This document shows positions 26,956 to 34,398 of a stretch of 64,000 nt of DNA, one piece after another. Made by a program: the position numbers and the translations under genes. Numbering within the stretch: the first letter of the stretch is position 1; each line of letters begins with the position of its first letter. Source of the DNA: Alcanivoracaceae bacterium (GTDB lineage: Bacteria > Pseudomonadota > Gammaproteobacteria > Pseudomonadales > Alcanivoracaceae); NCBI GenBank assembly GCA_029212745.1, contig JARGOL010000001.1, positions 539,948 to 603,947 on the forward strand, read 5' to 3'. The notes under the pieces were generated by a model. The model worked only from the letters and a program-made list of their open reading frames with translations, was not told where the DNA came from and did not search any database.

Positions 26956-27834
26956 CTACTCCCACTGGCACCAGTAACGTACGCCCTGCTGGCGCAGGAA
27001 ATCTTCCGCCCCGGCACCCTGCAACAGTGCCAGTGTTGCCAGCATCCCTGCCTGGGTGCAATGACTGGCCGCCACCGTCACTGAATGTGGTCCCCCCGTT
27101 ACCGGCCAGCCGCTGGTCGGGTCCAGCACATGGCTGTAACGAACGCCGTCACGCAGCAGGTAGCGACGACTGTCACCGCTGGTGGCCAGGGCGCCTCGGG
27201 TCAGTGAAAACTGCCCCTGGACACCGTTGGCACCGGCGGACTCCAGGCCCACCTGCCAGGGCTGCCCGCCCCGTGCAGCAAGGTCGCCGCCAAAGTTCAC
27301 CAACAGGTCGGCGCCGGTCATTGCTGCGGCCAGGCCCAATGCCCGGTCCACGGCATATTCCTTGCCAATGCCACCGAAATCCAGCTCCATCCCCGGAGCC
27401 AGTCTCACGGCACCGGGACGACGCTCGACCCGGGACCAGCCCACGTCAGCCAGCAACGCCTGCACGGTTTCGGCATCCGGCAAGCGATCCGAGCAATCAA
27501 ACGTCCAGGCCTTTCGCAGCACGCCAGAGGTCACGTCAAAACGGCCACCGCTCAGCTGGAAGCAGGTGTCGGCATAGTCCAGAAGCCGTGAGGTTTCCTC
27601 ATCCACCGCCACCCACTCGCCCTGGCTGGCATTTATCCGGTGCATGACATTGTCGTCGCGGTAGCGGGAAAACTTGGTCTCGATCCGGGCAGCCTCATCA
27701 GCCACCAGGTCCAGTAAACGGCGCGCCTCATCCTGGCTGTCCGAGCGGCAAAGCAGTTCGCAGGGGCTGGCCATGGCAGAAAACCTGCCGGCCCACCCCT
27801 GCGAGATGGCCTCAATTTGCCGTTGCTGCTGCAC
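26956..27834 (-). CDS. ApbE-like FAD:protein FMN transferase homologue without signal peptide
   Basis: A 292-residue ApbE-fold protein with GGRFDVTSGVLRKAW (96-110), MELDFGGIGKEYAVD (149-163) and YSHVLDPTSGWPV (233-245). ApbE normally transfers FMN from FAD to a Thr or Ser of an exported protein. Two oddities: no signal peptide or lipobox, although the GTG start is well supported by GAGGGGA upstream; and the C-terminal metal motif ADALATA reads AGMLATL, with Gly263 at the Asp ligand position while Thr267 is kept. It may flavinylate in the cytoplasm, or only bind or hydrolyse FAD. Confidence 0.85.
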   Translation of the reverse strand: MQQQRQIEAISQGWAGRFSAMASPCELLCRSDSQDEARRLLDLVADEAARIETKFSRYRDDNVMHRINASQGEWVAVDEETSRLLDYADTCFQLSGGRFDVTSGVLRKAWTFDCSDRLPDAETVQALLADVGWSRVERRPGAVRLAPGMELDFGGIGKEYAVDRALGLAAAMTGADLLVNFGGDLAARGGQPWQVGLESAGANGVQGQFSLTRGALATSGDSRRYLLRDGVRYSHVLDPTSGWPVTGGPHSVTVAASHCTQAGMLATLALLQGAGAEDFLRQQGVRYWCQWE

Positions 27835-27856
27835 TGCAATCCCCTCGTTCTGGAGG

Positions 27857-27871
27857 GTGCCCGCGGGGCAC
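27857..27871 (-). other. Short hairpin between DUF3570 and apbE-like genes
   Basis: Inverted repeat GTGCCC-GCG-GGGCAC in the 40-base gap, the only sizeable gap of the operon. It could stabilise the upstream message or tune apbE expression; it has no T tract. Confidence 0.35.
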
Positions 27872-27874
27872 GCC

Positions 27875-29176
27875 TTACCAGTAGAAGGTATAGCCTACCT
27901 GGCCAATGAGTGCATCCACGTCAGCTGCATCGGTATCACCGCTTTGCTGGAAGAACTCCAGTCGCGCGTTCCACTTGCTGCCTGACGCCAACTCACGACC
28001 GAACTTCAGGCCCACCGTCACATCGGTGAGGTCACCCAGCCGGTAATCGGCGCTGACATCGTCCTGGGTCGCCTGGATCAGGTTGGCCTCGGCGACGGTG
28101 ATGGACTCGCGCCAGAAATCGGCAGCGGACTGGCTGTACCAGCGCACATGCGGCTGCAGGAACCAGTCGTTCTGCATCTTCCAGCGATAACGCAGGTCCA
28201 CGGTGTGGGAATTGATGCCCCAGTCATCCGTCATGAACCGGTAGGACATCGCCACCACATCGTCATTCTGGCGGGTGTAGCGGTTCTCCCAGTACACCGC
28301 ATGCTTGGTACGGCTGTCCGGACGCTGCTCCATCAACTGGGCATCGCCGTCACCGATGTCGGTGGCCCCCACCGTACTGCTGTCTTCGGGGTTGCCCGCC
28401 GCATCCACCAGCGTCACCACCTTGTAGGGATCGGTGTGATACCCCGAGGACGCCGACAGGTTGTAGTTGAGCTGCATGATCCAGCGCCGGTTCATCACCT
28501 GGGTCCAGCCAAGCAGAAAGTCGTTGATACTGCGGTCTTCCGAGCTGGTACCCGTGCGCACCCGGTCACTCTGCCAGGTCAGCGCCGTGGGCACGCCACC
28601 CACCGGGTCAATGGTGTCGGACTCATGGGCAAACGCCAGGGTCAGCGTGCTGTTGCGCTCATTGAGATCCCACATCAACCCGGCATTGGCACCCAGGGAG
28701 GTGAAATCGTACTCGGTGGAATAGTTCAGCCCGGTGGTCGCCCGCCAGGTGCGGGACAGGTTCCAGGTGTACTGGCCATTCACGGCTGAGCGGGTGTCCT
28801 TGAAGGTGTCATCCAGGGGCACATCACCCGGGTTTGTCCGGTAGATGGTGCTGCCCGAGGGACTGGTAAACGTCTGCACGCCGGTATCACTGACAATGGC
28901 GCCATTGTGGGAAGCACCGGTCAGCGAGTCGAAGGTCAGTTTCAGGCTCAGCTCACTGTCGTCTTCAAAGGTGCGCGTTCCCCGGACAACAGGCTCGACC
29001 GCTGTCACCCGGTCCGATTCGCTGTAGTACAGCACGGCGGAATCGAAGGTCCAGTCCTCCACGGACTCGCTTGCGCCTGCCGTCTGGCCAAGCAGGGCAC
29101 AGGTCGCTGCAGCCAGGGCCGAACCCACTGAAATGGCATCACGCCGGGCGCTTGCCGGTTTCTTTTTCAATTGCAT
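27875..29176 (-). CDS. DUF3570 family exported beta-rich protein
   Basis: A 433-residue protein with an N-terminal signal (KKKPASARRDAISVGSALAA) containing a twin Arg at 11-12. Most of the rest alternates like outer-membrane barrel strands, and it ends IGQVGYTFYW with a terminal aromatic. Residues 83-89 read DSLTGAS, close to the ApbE acceptor consensus DgxS/TGAT, with Ser89 in the acceptor place. ATG 29176 follows a perfect GGAGG by six bases; that site lies within the last codons of the DUF4266 gene, which it overlaps by 10 bases. Biochemical function unknown. Confidence 0.88.
   Translation of the reverse strand: MQLKKKPASARRDAISVGSALAAATCALLGQTAGASESVEDWTFDSAVLYYSESDRVTAVEPVVRGTRTFEDDSELSLKLTFDSLTGASHNGAIVSDTGVQTFTSPSGSTIYRTNPGDVPLDDTFKDTRSAVNGQYTWNLSRTWRATTGLNYSTEYDFTSLGANAGLMWDLNERNSTLTLAFAHESDTIDPVGGVPTALTWQSDRVRTGTSSEDRSINDFLLGWTQVMNRRWIMQLNYNLSASSGYHTDPYKVVTLVDAAGNPEDSSTVGATDIGDGDAQLMEQRPDSRTKHAVYWENRYTRQNDDVVAMSYRFMTDDWGINSHTVDLRYRWKMQNDWFLQPHVRWYSQSAADFWRESITVAEANLIQATQDDVSADYRLGDLTDVTVGLKFGRELASGSKWNARLEFFQQSGDTDAADVDALIGQVGYTFYW
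28910..28930 (-). other. Flavinylation-like motif in DUF3570 gene
   Basis: Encodes Asp83-Ser-Leu-Thr-Gly-Ala-Ser89. In Nqr/Rnf subunits the ApbE target is DgxS/TGAT with FMN on the last Thr; here Ser takes that position. Confidence 0.45.
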
Positions 29177-29379
29177 CCGCAACCTCCACCACCAAAGCCC
29201 CGGCCGCCACTTGAGCCTTCCTTGGAGAAATAGATGTGGTCATCCAGGGCATCATCGAGACCTTCAGCTTCACCGGGAATCATGTCTTCACGGGCGAGAA
29301 TATCCCGCTCCCAGGGCTTTACCGGGGCCTGCTGGCATCCCGCCAGCAGAACCAGAAAAACAACAACAGCCGTGCGCAT
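29167..29379 (-). CDS. DUF4266 small lipoprotein with C-terminal Cys-Gly-Cys tail
   Basis: A 70-residue lipoprotein: signal with lipobox VLLAGC (Cys15), then PVKPWERDILAREDM, DDHIYFSKEG and a Gly-rich tail ending GFGGGGCGCN with Cys67 and Cys69. The family is short and nearly always has this tail. ATG 29379 is chosen because GGAGG is seven bases upstream; ATG 29385 is too close to it. The CxC pair could bind a metal, be a thiol relay for the TlpA-like protein encoded just upstream, or be modified. Function unknown. Confidence 0.88.
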   Translation of the reverse strand: MRTAVVVFLVLLAGCQQAPVKPWERDILAREDMIPGEAEGLDDALDDHIYFSKEGSSGGRGFGGGGCGCN

Positions 29380-29381
29380 GA

Positions 29382-29834
29382 TCATTCCTCCTGCTCAAGC
29401 AACTGCACGATGATTTCTTCATACTCGTCCTCGCGATCGGCGCGGAAGCCGATGTGACGGTGCAACTCCCTGCCGTCCGGGGTGATCACCACCGCAGAGG
29501 GCATCCCGCGCAGCTGGTACTTTTCCGCCAGCACACCCTGCGGATCCATCACCAGGTCAAATTCGGCGGGGTAGCGGGACAGGAACTTGTTTGCGTCTTC
29601 ACGCTCGCGGTCCACGTTGATGCCGATAATGCGCAGGCCCTTGTCGCCGTAGCGCGCCTGCATGGCATTCAGCCACGGGAACGAACGCCGGCACGGCACA
29701 CACCAGCTGGCCCAGAAGTCCAGGTAGATGATCCGGGCGTCCGTCATGGACTGGGGCGAGAAGGTCTCCGGGGTCATGGTTTCTGCCCGCACCGGCATGA
29801 CCAGAATCAGCCCTATCAACATCAGTATCCGCAT
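29382..29834 (-). CDS. TlpA-like exported thioredoxin
   Basis: A 150-residue protein with a signal peptide (MRILMLIGLILVMPVRA) and a TlpA/ResA thioredoxin domain. The active site is WASWCVPCRRSFPW (Cys45, Cys48); GMPSAVVITPDG holds the cis-Pro. Such proteins reduce specific disulfides in the periplasm and draw electrons from DsbD or CcdA. It is the first gene of the redox operon, divergent from dsbD, which makes DsbD its likely electron donor. Confidence 0.93.
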   Translation of the reverse strand: MRILMLIGLILVMPVRAETMTPETFSPQSMTDARIIYLDFWASWCVPCRRSFPWLNAMQARYGDKGLRIIGINVDREREDANKFLSRYPAEFDLVMDPQGVLAEKYQLRGMPSAVVITPDGRELHRHIGFRADREDEYEEIIVQLLEQEE

Positions 29835-29876
29835 GACTATCTCCAGAAATCGACGGATACAGCATCTACGGGCAGC

Positions 29877-29893
29877 CTTAACGGTTCCTTAAT
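29877..29893. promoter_or_regulatory. PmrA/QseB-type direct repeat, box A
   Basis: CTTAAC-GGTTC-CTTAAT: two hexamers with an 11-base period in the gap between the TlpA-like gene and dsbD. It matches the hexamer-N5-hexamer form bound by PmrA/QseB-class regulators, one of which this operon encodes. Confidence 0.6.
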
Positions 29894-29941
29894 CCGCGAC
29901 AGACGGGCCAACAGCAGGTGTTATCGCGCTCTCGGAGACGG

Positions 29942-29958
29942 GTTAAGGCAGGGTTAAT
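29942..29958. promoter_or_regulatory. PmrA/QseB-type direct repeat, box B (inverted relative to box A)
   Basis: Read on the minus strand: ATTAAC-CCTGC-CTTAAC, again an 11-base period. It lies about 60 bases before dsbD. The two boxes point in opposite directions, fitting control of both divergent transcripts. Confidence 0.6.
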
Positions 29959-30016
29959 AACAATTCGTGATGCTTGGCATCCTATTTCAGGACCGGATTG
30001 TGGGAGAATAGCGTCG

Positions 30017-31903
30017 ATGCACTACTCGCGGAGCCCTTCAAGCATGTTGCGTTACCTGTTCCTTGCCCTGCTGCTGATGCCCGGGTCTGTCTTTGCGGCC
30101 GACCCGTTTTCGTCGGCGGACGAGGATTACATCCCGACCCTGGAGGAAGCGTTTGTCACCGACTTCCATGCCGACATGGCGCAGGAAAACCTGCAGGTGC
30201 GCTTCTCCCTCTGGGAGCATGTCTACCTGTACCAGCATCGCTTTTCTTTCCGGCTGGTGGATGAAAACGGCAACCTGCTGAATGATTTCGCCGACGTCAC
30301 CCTGCCGCCCGGGAAGCACAAGGTCGACGAGATATTTGGTGACGTCGAGGTCTACTACCACGAGGTCACCCTGGACCTGCCCCTGGCCCATGTGCCATTG
30401 GTGCCAGCGACCCTGGAAGTGGATTTCCAGGGCTGCCTGGAGGATGTCCTGTGTTACCCGCCCAGCACACGCTCGTTTGCACTGCCCGTGGTCACTGGCG
30501 AGAGCGCTGCGGCAGCGCCCGTGAGCGCTAACACAAGCAACGACAATGACTTCTTTGCCACCCTGTCCTCCCAGGACGCCAACGCCTTCAATGACTGGAT
30601 GGCAGGCCATGGCCTGGGCATGATCGTGCTGCTGTTTTTTGCCGGCGGCCTGTTGCTTGCCTTTACCCCGTGCGTATTCCCGATGATCCCGATCCTGTCG
30701 GGCATCATCGCCGGCAGTGACAACCCGTCTGCCATGCGCGGTTTCACCCTGTCTGTGGCCTATGTGCTCGGTGTCGCCATTCCCTACACCATTGCCGGAC
30801 TGCTGGTGGGCCTGTTCGGGGCGGGCATGAACCTGCAGTACCTGCTGCAGCAGCCGGCCGCAGTCATTACTTCTGCGGTGGTCTTTCTCATCCTCTCCCT
30901 GTCCATGTTCGGTCTCTACGAACTGCAGCTGCCGGCCGCACTGCGTGATCGCCTGAACTCGCTGGGCAACCAGCGCCAGGGTGGCTCCTTCCTCGGCGCC
31001 GCCATCCTCGGTGCCATTTCAGCCCTGGTGGTATCGCCCTGTGTCACCCCCATCCTCGCTGGCGCACTGGTGTACGTGGCTGGCACCGGCGACGCCGCTA
31101 CCGGCGCCGCCTCCCTGTTTGCCCTGTCCATCGGCATGGGTGTGCCGCTGATCCTGGTGGGCACCGGCGGCGGCCACATCCTGCCGCGCGCCGGCGCCTG
31201 GATGGAGGAAGTGAAGCGTTTCTTCGGCGTGCTGATGCTGGGTGTGGCGGTGTGGCTGGCGGGTCGCCTGCTGGACAACAGCCTGGTGATGGGCCTCTAC
31301 GGTCTGCTCATGGCCGCCTACGGTGTCTACCTGGGCGCCCTGGAGCCCGTTGGTGCGGATGGCTCACGTGCACGTCGTGCGCTGGCTGCCGTGATTGCCC
31401 TTTACGGCACCATCCTGATCGTCGGCGCCGCCAGTGGCGGAGATGATCCCCTGCAGCCCCTGGCCCGCGCGCCGGCCCCGACCACAGTGGCCGCCAACAT
31501 GACGGACAACGCCGGCAGCGCCGAGGCCCACGCCGGATGGCGCACCGTGGTCGGCCGCGCCCAGCTGGATGCGGCCCTGGCTGAAGCCAGCCGTGCCGGC
31601 CGCCCGGTGCTGGTGGATTTCTTCGCCGAATGGTGTGTGGCCTGCAAGGTACTGGAGGAAGAAACCCTCACCGAACCCCGCGTCCTCGACGCCATGGCGG
31701 ACTGGACCCTGATCCGTGCTGATATCACCGAGATTACCGCCGAGAACCAGGCCATCATGGCGCACTGGAACATCGTCGGCCTGCCATGCCTGGTGTTCAT
31801 CGGTGGCGACGGCGAGGAGGTGCCGGGCGCGCGCATCCTCGGCGAGATGGGCCCTGACCGGTTCCTCAAGCACCTGAACACGAAGGTAACGTCCGGGATA
31901 TGA
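30017..31903 (+). CDS. dsbD: Thiol:disulfide interchange protein DsbD
   Basis: DsbD carries electrons from cytoplasmic thioredoxin to periplasmic thiol proteins. The 628-residue product has all three modules: signal peptide and alpha domain with Cys140 and Cys146 (FQGCLEDVLCYPP), a membrane domain with FTPCVFPMIPILSG and VVSPCVTPILAGA, and a C-terminal thioredoxin domain with WCVAC. Two starts have ribosome sites: ATG 30017 (GGAG ten bases upstream) and ATG 30044, which gives a tidier signal peptide. Promoter region shared with the TlpA-like operon. Confidence 0.95.
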   Translation: MHYSRSPSSMLRYLFLALLLMPGSVFAADPFSSADEDYIPTLEEAFVTDFHADMAQENLQVRFSLWEHVYLYQHRFSFRLVDENGNLLNDFADVTLPPGKHKVDEIFGDVEVYYHEVTLDLPLAHVPLVPATLEVDFQGCLEDVLCYPPSTRSFALPVVTGESAAAAPVSANTSNDNDFFATLSSQDANAFNDWMAGHGLGMIVLLFFAGGLLLAFTPCVFPMIPILSGIIAGSDNPSAMRGFTLSVAYVLGVAIPYTIAGLLVGLFGAGMNLQYLLQQPAAVITSAVVFLILSLSMFGLYELQLPAALRDRLNSLGNQRQGGSFLGAAILGAISALVVSPCVTPILAGALVYVAGTGDAATGAASLFALSIGMGVPLILVGTGGGHILPRAGAWMEEVKRFFGVLMLGVAVWLAGRLLDNSLVMGLYGLLMAAYGVYLGALEPVGADGSRARRALAAVIALYGTILIVGAASGGDDPLQPLARAPAPTTVAANMTDNAGSAEAHAGWRTVVGRAQLDAALAEASRAGRPVLVDFFAEWCVACKVLEEETLTEPRVLDAMADWTLIRADITEITAENQAIMAHWNIVGLPCLVFIGGDGEEVPGARILGEMGPDRFLKHLNTKVTSGI

Positions 31904-31960
31904 CCCTGATCCGGCCGCATTTGTAACCAATGGTGTAAAGCGCTTTTTTCCCCGCGCAAA

Positions 31961-31982
31961 TCTGCCTACACTTGCAGGCAGA
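31961..31982. promoter_or_regulatory. Inverted repeat upstream of aroQ
   Basis: TCTGCCT-N8-AGGCAGA, a perfect 7-bp inverted repeat about 85 bases before aroQ. It could be an operator or a hairpin at the start of the leader. Confidence 0.4.
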
Positions 31983-32000
31983 CTGATAAAAGAACCTCAG

Positions 32001-32043
32001 AAGCCGGTTTTTAGCCGCAAGATCGCGGAAGATGTGCCGGCTT
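32001..32043 (+). other. Folded leader before aroQ-accB-accC
   Basis: AAGCCGG (32001-32007) can pair with CCGGCTT (32037-32043), enclosing a smaller stem CCGC/GCGG (32015-32018 with 32025-32028). TTTTGGGTATTTTGGGG follows. It may be a leader affecting aroQ-accBC expression; weak as a terminator. Confidence 0.35.
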
Positions 32044-32065
32044 TTGGGTATTTTGGGGAAATGTT

Positions 32066-32509
32066 GTGGCTTCCATACTGGTATTACACGGTCCCAACCT
32101 GAATCTGCTCGGCACGCGCGAGCCGGACACCTACGGTGCCACGCGCCTGGACGACATCAACCAGCAGCTCCAGGACCTGGCGCAGGACCGCGGCCACCAC
32201 CTGCAGACCCTGCAGAGCAATGCCGAATACGAGCTGGTGGACCGGGTACAGGCCGCCGGCAGCGAAGGCATCGATTTCATCATCATCAACCCGGCCGCAT
32301 TCACGCACACCAGCGTTGCCCTGCGCGACGCCCTGCTGGCCGTGGCCATTCCGTTCGTGGAAGTCCACCTCTCAAACGTGTACCGCCGCGAGCCATTTCG
32401 CCACCACTCCTATTTTTCGGACATTGCCGAAGGCGTCATTGCCGGCCTCGGTGCCCGCGGGTACCGACTGGCGCTTGATTTCGCCCTCGACACACTGGAA
32501 CAGGCATAA
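32066..32509 (+). CDS. aroQ: 3-dehydroquinate dehydratase type II, GTG start
   Basis: Catalyses the third shikimate step, 3-dehydroquinate to 3-dehydroshikimate. The 147-residue product has [21 protein letters not shown] (the flexible-loop Tyr is present), [19 protein letters not shown] and [19 protein letters not shown], all diagnostic. The GTG at 32066 has GGGG seven bases upstream; a nearby ATG at 32061 is out of frame. aroQ upstream of accBC is the common gammaproteobacterial order. Confidence 0.96.
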   Translation: MASILVLHGPNLNLLGTREPDTYGATRLDDINQQLQDLAQDRGHHLQTLQSNAEYELVDRVQAAGSEGIDFIIINPAAFTHTSVALRDALLAVAIPFVEVHLSNVYRREPFRHHSYFSDIAEGVIAGLGARGYRLALDFALDTLEQA

Positions 32510-32524
32510 GGGACTTTCCGGACC

Positions 32525-32980
32525 ATGGATATTCGCAAAATCAAGAAGTTGATCGAACTGCTGGAAGAGTCCGGCATTGATGAACTTGAAATCTGTGAGG
32601 GCGAGGAATCGGTGCGCATCAGCAGGCACCAGAAAGTGCCCGCCGCCCAGCAATTCTACGCGCCGGCCCCGGCCGCACCAGCAGCGCCCGCCGCCCCCGC
32701 CGCACCGGCAGCCAGCAGCGAGCCCGCCGCCAGCGAGCCCGCGCGGGGTCACCAGGTGAAGTCCCCCATGGTCGGCACCTTCTACCGGTCACCCTCACCG
32801 GACGCCGGCCCGTTTGTCGAGGTGGGCCAGCAGGTGCGTGCCGGGGACGTCCTCTGCATCATCGAGGCCATGAAAATGATGAACCAGATCGAGGCGGACA
32901 AATCCGGCGTCGTCGAAGCGGTACTTGCTGATAATGGCGAGCCGGTGGAATTCGACCAGCCCTTGTTCATCATTTCCTGA
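32525..32980 (+). CDS. accB: Biotin carboxyl carrier protein of acetyl-CoA carboxylase
   Basis: Carries the biotin that shuttles CO2 between biotin carboxylase and carboxyltransferase in fatty acid synthesis. The 151-residue product has an N-terminal dimer segment ([20 protein letters not shown]), an Ala/Pro linker (about 45-75), and a biotinyl domain with Lys117 in EAMKMMN. The linker is encoded by a repetitive GCC/CCG stretch. Confidence 0.97.
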   Translation: MDIRKIKKLIELLEESGIDELEICEGEESVRISRHQKVPAAQQFYAPAPAAPAAPAAPAAPAASSEPAASEPARGHQVKSPMVGTFYRSPSPDAGPFVEVGQQVRAGDVLCIIEAMKMMNQIEADKSGVVEAVLADNGEPVEFDQPLFIIS

Positions 32981-32992
32981 CGGGGGCACGAC

Positions 32993-34339
32993 ATGCTCGA
33001 GAAAGTTGTCATCGCCAACCGCGGCGAAATCGCCCTGCGCATCCTGCGGGCCTGCAAGGAGCTCGGCATTCGTACCGTGGCTGTCTATTCCAGTGCCGAC
33101 CGGGACCTGATGCACGTGCGCCTGGCCGACGAATCAGTCTGCATTGGCCCGGCGTCCTCCACCGACTCCTACCTGAATATTCCGTCACTGATCAGTGCCG
33201 CTGAGGTCACCGACGCCGACGCCATCCATCCGGGGTACGGCTTCCTTGCCGAGAACGCCGACTTCGCTGAAAGCGTTGAGCGCTCCGGTTTCGTCTTTGT
33301 CGGCCCACGGCCGGAAACGATTCGCCTGATGGGCAACAAGGTGTCCGCCATCAATGCCATGAAGAAGGCGGGCGTCCCCACCGTGCCCGGCTCAAACGGC
33401 CCCGTGGGCGAGAACGCGGACGAGGCGCTCAGGCTGGGCCGTGACATTGGCTATCCGGTCATCATCAAGGCGGCGGCCGGCGGCGGTGGCCGCGGCATGC
33501 GTGTCGTCGAGAATGAGAACCAGCTGCTCAACGCCATCACGCTGACGCGCTCCGAAGCCAAGAATGCCTTCGGCGATGACACCGTGTACATGGAGAAATT
33601 CCTGCAGCACCCACGTCATGTGGAAATACAGGTGCTCGCTGACGGCCAGGGCAATGCCATCCATCTGGGTGACCGCGACTGCTCCCTGCAGCGCCGCCAC
33701 CAGAAAGTGGTGGAGGAGGCTCCGGCACCGGGGATTCCGCAAACGCTGCGCGATGACGTGGCCGAGGCCTGCATCAAGGCCTGCCAGGAGATCGGCTACC
33801 GCGGCGCCGGCACCTTCGAGTTCCTGTACGAAAACGAGCGCTTCTACTTCATCGAGATGAACACGCGGGTGCAGGTGGAGCACCCGGTCACCGAGATGAT
33901 CAGTGGCGTCGATATCGTCAAGGAACAGCTGCTTGTCGCAGGCGGCAATGCGTTGTCCCTGACGCAGGAACAGGTGCACCTCAGTGGTCATGCCATCGAG
34001 GCCCGAATCAATGCCGAGGACCCGGACCGTTTCACCCCTTCGCCAGGCAAGATCACCTACTTTCACCCGCCGGGGGGCAACGGTGTGCGCGTCGACTCAC
34101 ACATCTACACCGGCTATACCGTACCGCCCTATTACGATTCCCTGGTGGCCAAGCTGATCACCTGGGGGCCGACCCGGGATGTGGCCATGGCACGCATGCG
34201 CAACGCCCTGGAAGAAACCGTGATTGAGGGCATCAAGACCAACGTACCCCTGCACCGCGAGCGGATCTTCCGCGACCCGGCCTTTGCCGCCGGCGGCGTG
34301 GATATCCACCACCTGGAAAAGAAGCTGCGCAGCAACTGA
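32993..34339 (+). CDS. accC: Biotin carboxylase subunit of acetyl-CoA carboxylase
   Basis: Carboxylates biotin on AccB using ATP and bicarbonate. The 448-residue product is an ATP-grasp enzyme with [20 protein letters not shown], the glycine-rich ATP loop [11 protein letters not shown], the catalytic [14 protein letters not shown], and [13 protein letters not shown]. Normal length. Follows accB by 12 bases with a GGGGG ribosome site. Confidence 0.97.
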   Translation: MLEKVVIANRGEIALRILRACKELGIRTVAVYSSADRDLMHVRLADESVCIGPASSTDSYLNIPSLISAAEVTDADAIHPGYGFLAENADFAESVERSGFVFVGPRPETIRLMGNKVSAINAMKKAGVPTVPGSNGPVGENADEALRLGRDIGYPVIIKAAAGGGGRGMRVVENENQLLNAITLTRSEAKNAFGDDTVYMEKFLQHPRHVEIQVLADGQGNAIHLGDRDCSLQRRHQKVVEEAPAPGIPQTLRDDVAEACIKACQEIGYRGAGTFEFLYENERFYFIEMNTRVQVEHPVTEMISGVDIVKEQLLVAGGNALSLTQEQVHLSGHAIEARINAEDPDRFTPSPGKITYFHPPGGNGVRVDSHIYTGYTVPPYYDSLVAKLITWGPTRDVAMARMRNALEETVIEGIKTNVPLHRERIFRDPAFAAGGVDIHHLEKKLRSN

Positions 34340-34362
34340 CGCGGACGAATCTCGTCCGCGTC
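34338..34362. terminator. Long inverted repeat after accC
   Basis: A perfect 11-bp stem (GACGCGGACGA / TCGTCCGCGTC) with a three-base loop, starting at the accC stop. No T tract follows; instead the prmA -10 box (34366) abuts it. It could be a terminator, an mRNA 3' stabiliser, or an operator over the prmA -35 region. Confidence 0.55.
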
Positions 34363-34365
34363 GGC

Positions 34366-34371
34366 TATACT
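34366..34371 (+). promoter_or_regulatory. Candidate -10 box for prmA
   Basis: TATACT, 28 bases before the prmA ATG; the corresponding -35 region falls inside the preceding inverted repeat. Confidence 0.4.
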
Positions 34372-34398
34372 CCGGTGTCCGCATACACGGGAGCGCCC

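Noticed and set aside
29167-29379. DUF4266 as a ribosomally made, modified peptide precursor.
   Set aside because: The Gly/Cys tail is suggestive, but the lipobox, the lack of a dedicated cyclase, YcaO or protease nearby, and the conserved body make a lipoprotein the simpler reading. Kept only as a minor possibility.
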